Of a stretch of 64,000 nucleotides of DNA, positions 37,500-52,054 are shown in pieces. The stretch covers positions 2,914,001-2,978,000 of the forward strand of contig NC_009436.1 of the NCBI RefSeq assembly GCF_000016325.1. Reading direction: 5' to 3'. Within the stretch, counting starts at the first letter, position 1, and every line of letters begins with the position of its first letter. Below the pieces are notes generated by a model. The model was given only the letters and a program-made list of their open reading frames with translations, was not told where the DNA came from and ran no database searches. The position numbers and the translations under genes were made by a program. The stretch comes from Enterobacter sp. 638 (GTDB lineage Bacteria > Pseudomonadota > Gammaproteobacteria > Enterobacterales > Enterobacteriaceae).

Positions 37500-38054
37500 A
37501 TGTCGGCCGTTGAGATCTTATCTGCGAGTGAAGTTGAGGTGCGCGACGCCCAGCCTGACGACGTCCACGCGATTGCCGCAATCTATGCCTGGCATGTGTT
37601 GAACGGTCGCGCCTCGTTTGAAGAAGTCCCTCCCGCCATTGATGAAATGCGCCAGCGCATGCGCGACATCGCCGCCGAGGGTTTACCCTGGCTGGTGGCG
37701 CTTTATCGTGGTGTGGTGGTGGGTTATTGCTATGCCTCGCTGTATCGCGCTCGCCCTGCCTATCGCTATACGCTTGAAGAGTCCATTTATGTTGATGCCA
37801 GCGCTACCGGCCGGGGTTTTGGCAGCGCGCTGATGGATGCGTTGATTGCCCGCTGCGAACAAGGTCACTGGCGACAAATCATCGCGGTGGTGGGTGACGG
37901 GCACAACAATTCAGGCTCTATTCGCCTGCACAAAAAGCATGGTTTTGAAGTGGCCGGACAGCTCAGAAGCGTGGGCTACAAGAAAGGGAACTGGCGGGAT
38001 ACGCTGATCATGCAGCGTCCACTCAACGACGGTGACTGGACGCTGCCGGAATAA
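37500..38054 (+). CDS. GNAT acetyltransferase, phosphinothricin/methionine-sulfoximine type
   Basis: This is an 184-residue acetyltransferase of the Pat/YncA (MnaT) branch, whose members acetylate the amino group of phosphinothricin, methionine sulfoximine or methionine. It shows IYAWHVLNGRASFEEVPP at the N-terminus, VVGYCYASLYRARPAYRYTLEESIYVD, the acetyl-CoA loop ATGRGFGSALM, and the terminal GSIRLHKKHGFE typical of the branch. It lies between dld and pbpG, which adjoin in E. coli, so it is an insertion. The preceding terminator implies its own promoter or read-through; a CAGGAGA site precedes the ATG. Confidence 0.87.
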   Translation: MSAVEILSASEVEVRDAQPDDVHAIAAIYAWHVLNGRASFEEVPPAIDEMRQRMRDIAAEGLPWLVALYRGVVVGYCYASLYRARPAYRYTLEESIYVDASATGRGFGSALMDALIARCEQGHWRQIIAVVGDGHNNSGSIRLHKKHGFEVAGQLRSVGYKKGNWRDTLIMQRPLNDGDWTLPE

Positions 38055-39002
38055 TTAATCGTTCTGCGCGGTTTGTTCACCCGCCGAAGAGGAAGCCGAG
38101 GCCATTTGCGCGGCTTTTTGCTTTTTATAGCTCAGCGCTGCCGCCGGTACTGGCTGGGCTTTGCCGGTTTCAATCCACGTCCGCAGACGGCTCGCATCTG
38201 CAAAGTGGGTGTATTTACCAAAGGCATCCATCACCACCAGCGCCACCGGTTTACCGTTGAACACGGTCCGCATCACCAGACAGTGACCTGCCGCATTGGT
38301 AAAGCCCGTTTTGGTTAACTGGATGTTCCAGTTTTCCCGATAAACCAGATGGTTAGTATTGCGGAACGGCAGCGTGTAAGCCGGATTCGCAAACGTGGCC
38401 ATCTCTTCACGCGTGGTGCTGAGCTGTCCAATCAGCGGATACTGTTTGCTGGCGATCAGCATTTGGGTCAGATCGCGCGCGGTCGACACGTTGTGAATCG
38501 ACAGACCCGTCGGCTCCACAAAACGTGTATTTTTCATTCCCAGTGATTTGGCTTTCGCGTTCATCGCGCGGATAAACGCGTCGTAACCGCCAGGATAATG
38601 ATGTGCCAGGCTCGCTGCCGCACGGTTTTCCGAGGACATCAATGCCAGCAGCAGCATATTTTTACGGCTGATTTCGCTGTTCAAACGCACGCGAGAGTAA
38701 ATCCCCTTCATTTCCGGCGTGTGGCTGATATCAACCTTGAGTTTCTCATCCAGCGGCAGCCGTGCATCCAGCACCACCATCGCGGTCATTAATTTGGTAA
38801 TCGATGCAATCGGACGCACCAGATCCGGGTGACTGGAATAGATTACTTTGTTGGTGTTCAGATCAACAATCATCGCGCTACCAGAAGCAATTTCCGGTTG
38901 AGCGGCAGTCGTCAGTGCAGGTGTTTTCGCGATCGCAGGTACGGCAACGGGCACCGCCAGGATCAGCGCAAGGCTAAGTAATGAAACTCGGAATTTCAGC
39001 AT
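38055..39002 (-). CDS. pbpG: D-alanyl-D-alanine endopeptidase PBP7
   Basis: PBP7 is a periplasmic penicillin-binding protein that cuts D-Ala-mDAP cross-links in peptidoglycan. The 315 residues have a signal peptide ([15 protein letters not shown]) and the three catalytic motifs in order: SITK near 67, SSEN (SxN) near 124, and KTG near 212 in [15 protein letters not shown]. This is the S11 family pattern, and the length agrees with E. coli PBP7. The gene ends head-to-head with the acetyltransferase stop. Confidence 0.95.
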   Translation of the reverse strand: MLKFRVSLLSLALILAVPVAVPAIAKTPALTTAAQPEIASGSAMIVDLNTNKVIYSSHPDLVRPIASITKLMTAMVVLDARLPLDEKLKVDISHTPEMKGIYSRVRLNSEISRKNMLLLALMSSENRAAASLAHHYPGGYDAFIRAMNAKAKSLGMKNTRFVEPTGLSIHNVSTARDLTQMLIASKQYPLIGQLSTTREEMATFANPAYTLPFRNTNHLVYRENWNIQLTKTGFTNAAGHCLVMRTVFNGKPVALVVMDAFGKYTHFADASRLRTWIETGKAQPVPAAALSYKKQKAAQMASASSSAGEQTAQND

Positions 39003-39134
39003 GGGGGAAACTTCTGATAATTATTCATGCACGTTATGACGTACGCCTCCTGTGAAAACGCGCGGACACAGGCTGGCAAAGGCATGATAGCGGTGCCGGG
39101 CGCATGTCGCCAGCGAAGAATCGTGAACAGATGC

Positions 39135-39164
39135 TGCATTGCTGGCATTTACGCCAGCAATGCA
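39135..39164 (-). terminator. Hairpin after yohC
   Basis: A 12-pair perfect inverted repeat TGCATTGCTGGC/GCCAGCAATGCA with a six-base loop lies just beyond the yohC stop on the minus strand. No clear T-tract follows, so it may be a weak terminator or stabilise the 3' end. Confidence 0.55.
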
Positions 39165-39170
39165 TTCAGG

Positions 39171-39758
39171 TTAGAACAGGCGATAGCCGTAACCCCACAG
39201 GATCACCGTCAGCGCCAGCAGCGCCTCGAGCACCAGTACGCCGATAGCCAGCGTCGATCCCGAGAAACTTAACCCTTCCTCTTTATTAATATTCAGGAAG
39301 GTCGGGATGCCAACAAACAGCAGATAACCGGTGTAAAACAGCGCAAGAGTGCCGATAAGCGCGCACAGCCAGACCAGCGGATAGAGCGCCACGATACCAC
39401 TCATAAACAGCGGTGTTGCCACGTAACCCGCAAAAACCATACACAGCGTTAATGATGGGCGCTGCGGATAGTTACGCGCCATCCAATAAATGACGCGCCC
39501 CATGATCGCCACGCCCGCCAGCATGATGCCGTAGAAGATCACCGCAAGTGCCAGGCCAGTCACCCAGGACAGTTTTACGATGTTGCCATCGCCAAAATTC
39601 CAGCCGATTTGCGTGGTTCCAATAAACGCGCATATCACCGGGACTGCCGCCATGAGCAGGACATGGTGCGTGTAATGATGCGCGACCGTTTCGTTCTCAC
39701 TTCTGATAACGTGCATTTCACGATTGGGATGGGAAAAAAGTCCCCAGACATGGTTCAT
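39171..39758 (-). CDS. yohC: Inner membrane Yip1-family protein YohC
   Basis: The 195-residue integral membrane protein has five hydrophobic segments and matches E. coli YohC: MNHVWGLFSHPNREMHVI at the N-terminus, then HVLLMAAVPVICAFIGTTQIGW. Yip1-family bacterial proteins have no established function. It lies between pbpG and yohD, as in E. coli, and is divergent from yohD. Confidence 0.93.
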   Translation of the reverse strand: MNHVWGLFSHPNREMHVIRSENETVAHHYTHHVLLMAAVPVICAFIGTTQIGWNFGDGNIVKLSWVTGLALAVIFYGIMLAGVAIMGRVIYWMARNYPQRPSLTLCMVFAGYVATPLFMSGIVALYPLVWLCALIGTLALFYTGYLLFVGIPTFLNINKEEGLSFSGSTLAIGVLVLEALLALTVILWGYGYRLF

Positions 39759-39932
39759 ACAGCCCCCTCATTGTCAGCCCGCAAGCGATACTGTCAGTAT
39801 AATGCAGGGTTTCGATTATTTTCTGTACAGTTCAAAAAATGCCACGGATATGGAACGGTGTTGGTTGCGACACCATTGATTGGCAGGGTGTATGATTAAA
39901 ACGGATTCACTGAGGGAGACTACGCTTATCTT

Positions 39933-40499
39933 ATGGATATCAATAATCTGATTGAACAGTACGGATATGTTGCCCTGGTGATTGGCAGCGTGGCAGAAGG
40001 TGAAACCATTACCCTACTTGGCGGCGTGGCTGCCCATCAGGGATTACTGCGCTTCCCGCTGGTGGTCGCCGCTGTCGCGCTAGGCGGCATGATTGGCGAT
40101 CAGTTGCTTTATCTGCTGGGATTACGCTTTGGTCCTGCGCTTTTGAAACGTTTTAATAAACATCAAAAGAAGATTAACCGCGCGCAACGCCTGATTCAGC
40201 GCCACCCTTATCTGTTCGTTATCGGAACGCGGTTTATGTACGGCTTTCGTATTATCGGCCCGATGCTGATTGGGGCCAGCCGACTGCCACCGAAAATCTT
40301 CCTGCCGCTGAATATCATTGGTGCCATCGCCTGGGCGTTGATTTTTACCTCGCTGGGTTACGTCGGTGGTGAAGTGATCGGCCCCTGGCTGCACGATCTC
40401 GATCAGCATTTGAAACACTGGATTTGGGTGATTGTGTTCGCGGTGGCGGTGATTGCGGTTCGGCTGTGGCTGAAATACCGTGATAAAGAGCGTGAGTAA
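39933..40499 (+). CDS. yohD: DedA-family membrane protein YohD
   Basis: The 188-residue DedA (SNARE-associated/VTT) protein has about five membrane segments. The family motif regions GSVAEGETITLLGGVAAHQG and FMYGFRIIGPMLIGASRL are visible. DedA proteins are implicated in undecaprenyl-phosphate and phospholipid transport and in membrane homeostasis; which lipid YohD handles is not known. A CCCTCTC palindrome follows its stop. Confidence 0.93.
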   Translation: MDINNLIEQYGYVALVIGSVAEGETITLLGGVAAHQGLLRFPLVVAAVALGGMIGDQLLYLLGLRFGPALLKRFNKHQKKINRAQRLIQRHPYLFVIGTRFMYGFRIIGPMLIGASRLPPKIFLPLNIIGAIAWALIFTSLGYVGGEVIGPWLHDLDQHLKHWIWVIVFAVAVIAVRLWLKYRDKERE

Positions 40500-40514
40500 A
40501 TCAGTGCAGTGAGG

Positions 40515-40545
40515 TATTCCCCTCTCCCGGTGAGAGAGGGGAATA
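40515..40545. repeat. CCCTCTC palindrome between yohD and yohF
   Basis: TATTCCCCTCTC at 40515-40526 pairs with GAGAGGGGAATA at 40534-40545 around a seven-base loop, a 12-pair stem. It sits between two convergent genes. Its core matches the ends of the tandem array at 8641-9170 and the hairpin at 16734, so it is probably a solitary copy of the same dispersed element and may also end transcription. Confidence 0.6.
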
Positions 40546-40547
40546 TA

Positions 40548-41321
40548 TCATTCTGCCGGTTTAAACTGCGGGTTTGCGATCATAAATCCGCCATCGACAA
40601 CAAATGATTGTCCGGTGGTGTAACTGGCGTCGGTGTCGCAGAGCCAGGCCACCAGGCTGGCGATCTCTTTGGTGTGCCCCGGGCGTCCAAGCGGGATTTC
40701 TGGCATTGACCCTTCCTCAACTTCGCTGTCATCCATGTCGTTCATCGGCGTCGCTATCGCCCCAGGCGCGACGGCGTTTACCAGAATTTTGTGCTGCACC
40801 AGTTCCATTGCCATTGATTTCGTTAAGCCCCCCAGCGCGTGTTTAGCCGCCGTGTAGGCGCTGGCGTCAGGGAGCGGCGTGTGTTCGTGCACGGACGTAA
40901 TGTTGACGATCCGCCCGCCCTGCCCCTGTTTCACCATCTGCCTGGCCGCTATTTGCGAGCACAAAAACGCCCCATCCACGTCGACGGTGAATATCGCCCG
41001 CCAGTGGTCAAATGCCATATCCAGAAAAGGCGCTTTAGTCATTGCCCCAGCGTTGTTGACCAGCACATCCAGGCGACCAAACCGGCTGATGAGAGATTCG
41101 ATCGCCTTTGCACCCTGTGGAAGTTCGCTTAGATCCAGGTGGATGGCTTCGGCGCGCTGACCCCGAGCCTCAATTTCGCGGCAGGTTTTCATCGCCCCTT
41201 TTTCATCGGAATGCCAGGTCACACCAATATCAAAACCACGCTCAGCCAGCATCAACGCCGTGGTTTTGCCGATCCCTGAATCTGATGCGGTTACAATGGC
41301 GACTCGATTTGTTGCAGCCAT
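40548..41321 (-). CDS. yohF: Short-chain dehydrogenase/reductase YohF
   Basis: YohF is a classical SDR of 257 residues, with an unknown substrate. It has the NAD(P)-binding TASDSGIGKTTA near 13, VLVNNAGAMTKAPF (NNAG), ITS with the catalytic Ser, and YTAAK (Tyr/Lys) near 162. The ATG at 41321 has a near-perfect GGAGGTGAGT site and matches the E. coli N-terminus; the frame is open to 41342. It converges with yohD and follows mdtQ in E. coli order. Confidence 0.94.
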   Translation of the reverse strand: MAATNRVAIVTASDSGIGKTTALMLAERGFDIGVTWHSDEKGAMKTCREIEARGQRAEAIHLDLSELPQGAKAIESLISRFGRLDVLVNNAGAMTKAPFLDMAFDHWRAIFTVDVDGAFLCSQIAARQMVKQGQGGRIVNITSVHEHTPLPDASAYTAAKHALGGLTKSMAMELVQHKILVNAVAPGAIATPMNDMDDSEVEEGSMPEIPLGRPGHTKEIASLVAWLCDTDASYTTGQSFVVDGGFMIANPQFKPAE

Positions 41322-41372
41322 ACTCACCTCCGGAGAAATCACAAAGAGTTAAGTATAGATAATGCTCACTGA

Positions 41373-42791
41373 TTAACTCTGGTGATAACCGCCGCCCAGC
41401 GCCGCCGTCAGTTGCAGCGTCGCATCAACATATTGTCCCTTCAGCGCCAGCCCGGCGATTTGCTCCTGCAGCGCAGGGATCTTCGCCTCGCTGACGCGTG
41501 AACCGGCAATGATCCCGGCGTTAAAACGGGCCTGCGCGAGCGCAACCACGCGTGCGGCGTCGGCTTCGACGTGCTGCTGTTGCTGGTTTTTATGCATCAA
41601 TGTTTCGACTTCACTGGCGGCATGCTCAACCTGGTTTACCGCGTCGATCACGGCTTTATTGTAATTTGCCACGCTCAGGTTGCTTTGCGCCTGAGCGATA
41701 TCCAGATTGGCGTTGAGCCTTCCGCTGTCGAAAATCGGCAGCGTCAGCCCTGCCGTAACGCCCATTTGCTGTGCCGATGAGCGGAACAGATCGCTTAAGT
41801 GCAGCGCGTCCTGTTGCAGGAAAGCCATCAGATTTACATCCGGATAATAGGCCGCTTTTGCGGCATCGACTTCACTCAGCGACGCTTCGATATACCAGTG
41901 CGCCTCCTGAAGATCGGGACGGCGTGCCAACAGTTCATATCCCAGCGTCGCGGGCAGAGAAGCCTCCACCGTCGGCAATGCGTGCGGTTTTAACGCTATT
42001 GATGAGGCGTGTGTGAGCGCCTGCAGGCGGGCTTCAATGGTTTTCATTTTGCCGTTCACTTCCGCCAGATGTTCATCCGTTTTACTGGAATTGATGTCTG
42101 TTTCCACCCCTTCCACGGACGACGTGATTCCGTTCTGATAAAGCTCACGATCGGCACCAATGATATTGCCCTGTTCTTGTTTAATCGCCGCCAATACGTG
42201 GCCCATTGCGTTCTGAGTCTGCCACTCCCAGTAAAGACGGGCAACGCTGCTCGCGAGCAATTGCCGGGTTTGCTCCATCTCGGCTTTCTGCGCGTTCACT
42301 TTCCCGATGCGAGCCTCAACCCGATCGCGATTTTTCCCCCACAGATCCAAATCCCATCCGGCGGTTAAGCCAAACGTACCGTTGGTATACCACGGGCCCG
42401 TCGTTCCCGCAGCCGGGTCGGTAGTGGCAAAGGGCCCCATTAATCCTTCTGCCGACATTTTTTGGCGTTCGGCATTTGCGGAGAAATCAAGCTGAGGACC
42501 ATCAGCCGATGCGGCCAGTTTTGCCTGCGCCTCCGCCAGCGCAATGCGTTGACGGGCAATTTGCATATCCGGTGCATCGGCCTGAGCCTGGGCAATCAGC
42601 GAATCCAGTTGTGGATCGTTATACGCCTTCCACCACGTGTTTTGTGGCCACTGGCTCTGCGCCAGCTGTGTGTTGATTGTCGTCGCCGGCATTTGCTGAG
42701 CCAGCGATGCAGACGTGTCGTGGTGCGGCGCACAGGCGGCGAGGATGCAAGAGAGAGGTAAGCTTAAAGAGAAAACAATTGAACGTTTCAT
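41373..42791 (-). CDS. mdtQ: Outer-membrane efflux lipoprotein MdtQ
   Basis: MdtQ is an RND-type outer-membrane factor (NodT/OprM group, TolC fold), of a size to span the outer membrane and periplasm as a trimer. The 472 residues begin with a lipoprotein signal peptide (LAAC lipobox, Cys20) and contain two OEP repeats, with PGLDLDLWGKNRDRVEAR-like text (AGWDLDLWGKNRDRVEAR) near 165 and LLARRPDLQEAHWYIEASLSEV near 315. The ATG at 42791 is chosen at the signal peptide start. In E. coli K-12 the gene is broken; here it is intact. No partner pump genes adjoin. Confidence 0.92.
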   Translation of the reverse strand: MKRSIVFSLSLPLSCILAACAPHHDTSASLAQQMPATTINTQLAQSQWPQNTWWKAYNDPQLDSLIAQAQADAPDMQIARQRIALAEAQAKLAASADGPQLDFSANAERQKMSAEGLMGPFATTDPAAGTTGPWYTNGTFGLTAGWDLDLWGKNRDRVEARIGKVNAQKAEMEQTRQLLASSVARLYWEWQTQNAMGHVLAAIKQEQGNIIGADRELYQNGITSSVEGVETDINSSKTDEHLAEVNGKMKTIEARLQALTHASSIALKPHALPTVEASLPATLGYELLARRPDLQEAHWYIEASLSEVDAAKAAYYPDVNLMAFLQQDALHLSDLFRSSAQQMGVTAGLTLPIFDSGRLNANLDIAQAQSNLSVANYNKAVIDAVNQVEHAASEVETLMHKNQQQQHVEADAARVVALAQARFNAGIIAGSRVSEAKIPALQEQIAGLALKGQYVDATLQLTAALGGGYHQS

Positions 42792-43011
42792 GACGTCATT
42801 CACATAAAAAGAAAGGCGCAAATTACGCTTGATGCTGACCTTTTTTTTAGTAACCCGTGGCAATCCGCACTTTGTCATACATTCACATAACCAGAAAAAT
42901 ATACACCCTCTAAATAGATGAAAACTCATTATTTATGGCAGTTATAAATCAGCCTTCCGTTCAGGCTGCTACACTTTATTCACTTAAGCTCAATTGGCGA
43001 GGGAGAAGGGA

Positions 43012-43095
43012 ATGAAGATTTTACTGTGGGTGGTTCTGATTATTTTCTTGATTGGTTTACTGGTCGTGACGGGCGTCTTTAAGATGATTTTCTGA
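43012..43095 (+). CDS. yohP: Small membrane protein YohP
   Basis: This 27-residue single-span inner-membrane protein (MKILLWVVLIIFLIGLL...) is nearly identical to E. coli YohP, a model for post-translational insertion of tiny membrane proteins. A GAGGGAGAAGGGA site precedes the ATG. A strong hairpin follows its stop. Its function is unknown. In E. coli it lies between mdtQ and dusC; here the bgl operon has been inserted between yohP and dusC. Confidence 0.93.
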   Translation: MKILLWVVLIIFLIGLLVVTGVFKMIF

Positions 43096-43102
43096 TGATT
43101 TT

Positions 43103-43129
43103 GCCCGTCAGGTATTGCGCCTGACGGGC
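43103..43129. terminator. Hairpin between yohP and bglB
   Basis: A ten-pair perfect stem GCCCGTCAGG/CCTGACGGGC with a seven-base loop lies between the convergent yohP and bglB stops. There is no long T-tract on either side, so it resembles a REP-like 3' end structure as much as a terminator. Confidence 0.6.
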
Positions 43130-43140
43130 ATGTCCTGTGA

Positions 43141-46535
<3,395 letters not shown>

Positions 46536-46546
46536 ATTTTTAGGGC

Positions 46547-47460
<914 letters not shown>

Positions 47461-47554
47461 AGTTTTGTCACTCTATCACTTTCATTCATGGCCTCAATGC
47501 GTCACGAGTAAAAATGTGATTTAGATCGTGATCAGTCTCACCGGAAAGAGGGTT

Positions 47555-48487
47555 TTATTTGGACTGGATGACGCGGGCAATATCCGCCGACGTCTGTAGC
47601 GTGCGGATTTCCTGAAATAACCCCAGCGCCTCATCGTATTCTTTGCGTAAATAACTCAGCCACTGTTTGATACGCGCAACGTGATAGAGCCCGGTATCAC
47701 CCTGCTTTTCGAGGCGGGTATATTTTTGCAGCAGTGTCACCACGTCAGGCCACGGCATACGGGGTTCGTTATATTTTATCACCCGGCTCAGATTTGGAAT
47801 GTTGAGGGCACCGCGCCCAATCATCACCGAGTCACAGCCCGTTGCGTGTAGACAGGCTTGCGCACTTTCGTAATCCCAAATTTCACCGTTGGCGATAACA
47901 GGAATATTCAGCCGTTGGCGAATGTCGCGGATCGCCTGCCAGTTAATGCGCTCCGCTTTGTAGCCGTCTTCTTTGGTACGCCCGTGAACGACCAGTTCGG
48001 TCGCGCCGGCCTGCTGAACAGCATCCGCGATCTCAAACTGGCGATCGCCACTGTCCCAGCCCAAACGCACTTTTACCGTGACGGGCAGATGAGAAGGCAC
48101 GGCTTCACGCATCGCTTTCGCGCCGCGATAAATCAGCTCAGGATCTTTAAGCAGCGTTGCGCCGCCCCCGCTACCGTTAACCATTTTTGACGGGCAGCCG
48201 CAGTTGAGATCCACGCCATAAGAGCCCAGCTCCACGGCGCGTGCAGCGTTTTCCGCCAGCCACTCGGGGTATTGGCCTAGAAGCTGAATGCGAACCAGCG
48301 TGCCTGACGTCGTCCGACTCTGACGATGCAATTCCGGGCAGAGTCGATAAAACGACTTTGCGGGCAACAGCATATCGACCACACGCAAAAACTCGGTGAC
48401 GCAGAGATCGTAATCATTAACCTCGGTCAGCAGCTCTCGCACCAGTGAGTCGAGCACACCTTCCATCGGCGCCAGTAATACACGCAT
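47555..48487 (-). CDS. dusC: tRNA-dihydrouridine(16) synthase DusC
   Basis: DusC reduces uridine 16 of tRNAs with FMN and NADPH. The 310 residues form a TIM barrel: [20 protein letters not shown] at the start, the catalytic Cys in NCGCPSK near 98, [19 protein letters not shown], and the FMN phosphate site [11 protein letters not shown]. The ATG at 48487 matches the E. coli N-terminus and is preferred to a TTG two codons upstream. It is monocistronic. Confidence 0.95.
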   Translation of the reverse strand: MRVLLAPMEGVLDSLVRELLTEVNDYDLCVTEFLRVVDMLLPAKSFYRLCPELHRQSRTTSGTLVRIQLLGQYPEWLAENAARAVELGSYGVDLNCGCPSKMVNGSGGGATLLKDPELIYRGAKAMREAVPSHLPVTVKVRLGWDSGDRQFEIADAVQQAGATELVVHGRTKEDGYKAERINWQAIRDIRQRLNIPVIANGEIWDYESAQACLHATGCDSVMIGRGALNIPNLSRVIKYNEPRMPWPDVVTLLQKYTRLEKQGDTGLYHVARIKQWLSYLRKEYDEALGLFQEIRTLQTSADIARVIQSK

Positions 48488-48574
48488 TCTCAATACCTGT
48501 GAAAAAAGACGCGCTATGGTAGCCGCTCTCCTGGCGCGTGGAAAGGGCTGATTAACGCACGTCCCGAGGCTATA

Positions 48575-48838
48575 TCACGTAAACACAAAACCAATAATCA
48601 CCACGATGGCAAGCACCAGCGAAATGATGGCGGGCCCCGTCATAAACGCGTGCACTGTCAGTTTTTCTTCTTTCTTAATGGAAGCAAATCGCGCAAGGGC
48701 GCTTTTCTCATCTGAAGCAATAATTTCTTCGAACTGCTTTTCGTAGCCCTGTTCTTTTAATGTAGACGCGGCGTCAGTATCTGCTGCTGGCCGTGCGTGA
48801 ACCGCGCTGCCCTTTTTGAAAATGAAATATTCTGGCAT
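48575..48838 (-). CDS. Small tail-anchored membrane protein, unrecognised family
   Basis: The 87-residue product starts MPEYFIFKKGSAVHARPAAD. Its cytosolic part (1-63) is charged and mostly helical, and it ends in one strong hydrophobic segment (about 66-86, ISLVLAIVVIIGFVF) with only a Thr after it, the form of a tail-anchored protein. The ATG at 48838 has a good AGGAGA site; the frame is open to 48979 but those residues look like random intergenic sequence. It lies between dusC and the divergent yohJ, where E. coli has no such gene that I recall. I do not recognise it. Confidence 0.75.
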   Translation of the reverse strand: MPEYFIFKKGSAVHARPAADTDAASTLKEQGYEKQFEEIIASDEKSALARFASIKKEEKLTVHAFMTGPAIISLVLAIVVIIGFVFT

Positions 48839-49053
48839 GGTGATCTCCTGCCTGAGGGGAAGATTTATCATATCATTACCGCCGAAAAACCACCCAGTAC
48901 TACACTGTTTTCTATCGCCTTTACCCTTAATTCTGGGGAAGTGCCTGACGTTCCAAAGAGGAATGTCTGGTATGCTCAAATTTCATGATGTGATCCGTAG
49001 CACGTTTCCAGGTTTAATTGTATGATGAATGTGTTTCATCAAGGACTTTCACC

Positions 49054-49452
49054 ATGATCAAAGCACTCAATACTGTCTGGCAATATCTGCGCGCGTTTAT
49101 CCTTATTTACGCTTGCCTCTATGCAGGAATTTTCATCGCATCCCTGCTGCCTATCACCATTCCGGGCAGCATAATCGGCATGCTGATTATGTTTTTGCTG
49201 CTGGCACTGCAAATTCTGCCCGCAAAGTGGGTCAACCCGGGATGCTTCGTGCTGATTCGCTATATGGCGCTGCTGTTCGTGCCGATCGGCGTGGGGGTGA
49301 TGCAATATTACGATGTGCTGAAAGCCCAGTTTGGTCCGATTGTGGTCTCATGCGCCATCAGCACGCTGGTGGTGTTCCTGGTGGTGAGCTGGAGTTCACA
49401 TCTGGTGCATGGCGAACGTAAAGTGGTAGGGCAAAAAGGAAACCAAAAATGA
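49054..49452 (+). CDS. yohJ: Holin-like LrgA-family membrane protein YohJ
   Basis: YohJ is a 132-residue LrgA/CidA-family inner-membrane protein with four hydrophobic segments; homologues modulate murein hydrolase activity or export small carboxylates, but the enterobacterial role is not settled. It matches E. coli YohJ, including [14 protein letters not shown] text ([20 protein letters not shown]) and the ending [14 protein letters not shown]. The ATG at 49054 has an AAGGAC site; the frame is open to 49018. It overlaps yohK. Confidence 0.94.
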   Translation: MIKALNTVWQYLRAFILIYACLYAGIFIASLLPITIPGSIIGMLIMFLLLALQILPAKWVNPGCFVLIRYMALLFVPIGVGVMQYYDVLKAQFGPIVVSCAISTLVVFLVVSWSSHLVHGERKVVGQKGNQK

Positions 49453-50144
49453 TGGCCAATATCTGGTGGTCACTGCCGTTGACGCTGGTGGTTTTCTTCG
49501 CCGCCCGGAAACTTGCCGCCCGTTTTAAAATGCCGCTGCTCAACCCGCTGTTGGTCGCCATGGTGGTGATTATTTCCTTCCTGCTGATCACCCATATTCC
49601 TTACGAGCGCTACTTTGCGGGCAGCAAAATTTTGAACGATCTGTTGCAGCCTGCGGTCGTTGCCCTGGCGTTTCCGCTCTACGAACAGCTTCACCAGATC
49701 CGCGCACGCTGGAAATCCATTATCACGATCTGCCTGATTGGCAGCGTAGTCGCGATGGTGACAGGGACATCAGTTGCCCTGCTGATGGGCGCTTCGCCGC
49801 AGATCGCCGCCTCAATATTACCGAAATCCGTGACCACGCCGATTGCGATGGCGGTGGGTGGCAGCATTGGTGGCATTCCCGCTATTAGCGCAATGTGCGT
49901 GATTTTTGTCGGTATTTTGGGTGCCGTATTTGGACACACGCTGCTCAATTTAATGCGCATTCGAACCAAAGCGGCGCGTGGGCTAGCTATGGGAACCGCA
50001 TCGCATGCGCTCGGCACAGCGCGTTGTGCGGAACTGGATTATCAGGAAGGCGCGTTTAGCTCTTTAGCCCTGGTGATTTGTGGGATCATGACATCGCTCA
50101 TTGCGCCGTTCTTATTCCCGATCATTCTGGCTGTGGTGGGCTAA
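49449..50144 (+). CDS. yohK: LrgB-family membrane protein YohK
   Basis: YohK is the LrgB/CidB-type partner of YohJ, 231 residues with six or more membrane segments. Family motifs include [39 protein letters not shown] and [16 protein letters not shown]. Its ATG overlaps the yohJ stop (ATGA), so the two are translationally coupled, as for LrgAB pairs. It is followed by the cdd promoter. Confidence 0.95.
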   Translation: MMANIWWSLPLTLVVFFAARKLAARFKMPLLNPLLVAMVVIISFLLITHIPYERYFAGSKILNDLLQPAVVALAFPLYEQLHQIRARWKSIITICLIGSVVAMVTGTSVALLMGASPQIAASILPKSVTTPIAMAVGGSIGGIPAISAMCVIFVGILGAVFGHTLLNLMRIRTKAARGLAMGTASHALGTARCAELDYQEGAFSSLALVICGIMTSLIAPFLFPIILAVVG

Positions 50145-50198
50145 AATTTGCGATGCGTCGCGCAATTTTCATTTTGATTTCATAAGTTGCATACATAA

Positions 50199-50214
50199 TG
50201 AGAACTGGATCACA
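50199..50214 (+). promoter_or_regulatory. CRP site of the cdd promoter
   Basis: TGAGA-N6-TCACA matches the CRP consensus with one change. A -10-like TAAACT at 50236-50241 stands at the class II distance. A second, imperfect palindrome TTGCGATGCGTCGCGCAA (about 50149-50166) and a GTTGCATA further right suit the CytR/second CRP part of the E. coli cdd promoter. CytR control is inferred from E. coli. Confidence 0.7.
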
Positions 50215-50272
50215 TATAAAGCGGTAGTGGCTCCGTAAACTACCGATCCATTAACCTTTATGAGGCATTGCC

Positions 50273-51157
50273 ATGCACCCACGTTTTCAATCTGCTTTCG
50301 CCCAGCTCGCCGAGAATTTGCAATCAGCCCTGGCTCCGGTTCTGGCGGATGAGCACTTCCCCGCCCTGCTGACGGCTGAGCAGGTCACGATGCTTAAACA
50401 GGCTACGGGACTGGACGAAGACGCGCTGGCTTTCGCACTGCTCCCGCTGGCTGCCGCCTGCGCGAGAGCCGACCTTTCCCACTTCAACGTTGGCGCCATC
50501 GCGCGCGGCGTGAGTGGCACCTGGTATTTCGGTGGGAACATGGAGTTCCTGGGTGCGACAATGCAACAAACTGTCCACGCCGAGCAGAGCGCGATCAGTC
50601 ACGCCTGGCTTCGCGGTGAACACGCCCTGAATGCCATCACCGTTAACTACACCCCTTGCGGTCACTGTCGCCAGTTTATGAATGAGCTGAACAGTGGTCT
50701 GGAACTGCGCATTAATCTGCCGGGTCGTGAGCCGCATACCCTGGGTGATTACCTGCCGGATGCCTTTGGACCGAAAGACCTCGACATCAAAACGCTGCTG
50801 ATGGATGAGCAGAACCACGGTTATGCGTTAACGGGCGATGAACTGACGCAGTCTGCCATTGCCGCCGCCAATAAAAGTCACGCGCCGTACAGCCAGTCAC
50901 CGAGTGGCGTTGCGCTGGAGTGCCGTGATGGCCGTATTTTCTCTGGCAGTTATGCCGAGAACGCCGCATTTAACCCAACCCTGCCACCGCTGCAAGGTGC
51001 CCTGAATTTACTGAGCCTGAACGGCTACGATTATCCAGATATTCAGCGCGCGATCCTCGCTGAAAAAGCTGATGCGCCTCTGATTCAGTGGGATGCCACC
51101 GCGGCAACCCTGAAAGCGCTGGGCTGTTCTAACATTGATCGCACCCTGTTGGCGTAA
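50273..51157 (+). CDS. cdd: Cytidine deaminase Cdd
   Basis: Cdd deaminates cytidine and deoxycytidine to uridine forms. The 294 residues are the long dimeric enterobacterial type: an N-terminal helical segment, the catalytic domain with zinc ligands in VHAEQSAIS (His102, and the catalytic Glu104) and PCGHCRQF (Cys129, Cys132), and a C-terminal pseudo-deaminase domain without the full zinc set. [12 protein letters not shown] matches E. coli Cdd. A GAGG site precedes the ATG. Confidence 0.96.
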   Translation: MHPRFQSAFAQLAENLQSALAPVLADEHFPALLTAEQVTMLKQATGLDEDALAFALLPLAAACARADLSHFNVGAIARGVSGTWYFGGNMEFLGATMQQTVHAEQSAISHAWLRGEHALNAITVNYTPCGHCRQFMNELNSGLELRINLPGREPHTLGDYLPDAFGPKDLDIKTLLMDEQNHGYALTGDELTQSAIAAANKSHAPYSQSPSGVALECRDGRIFSGSYAENAAFNPTLPPLQGALNLLSLNGYDYPDIQRAILAEKADAPLIQWDATAATLKALGCSNIDRTLLA

Positions 51158-51253
51158 TCCTTCTTTGCGGGCAGAAATGCCCGCGAAACTGATGAAAATC
51201 CCCTCAATCAAATCGCAGTTTCTTGCGCTTCCCAGGCGGGTAAAGTAGCCTGA

Positions 51254-52004
<751 letters not shown>

Positions 52005-52010
52005 GAAAAC

Positions 52011-52042
52011 AAAAAAGCCCGCTATCTCAGCGGGCTTTTTTT
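52011..52042. terminator. Bidirectional terminator between sanA and mglC
   Basis: GCCCGCT/AGCGGGC with an ATCTC loop is flanked by an A-tract on the left and seven T residues on the right, so it serves both the rightward sanA and the leftward mgl operon. Confidence 0.93.
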
Positions 52043-52054
52043 GGACTTCTGCGA

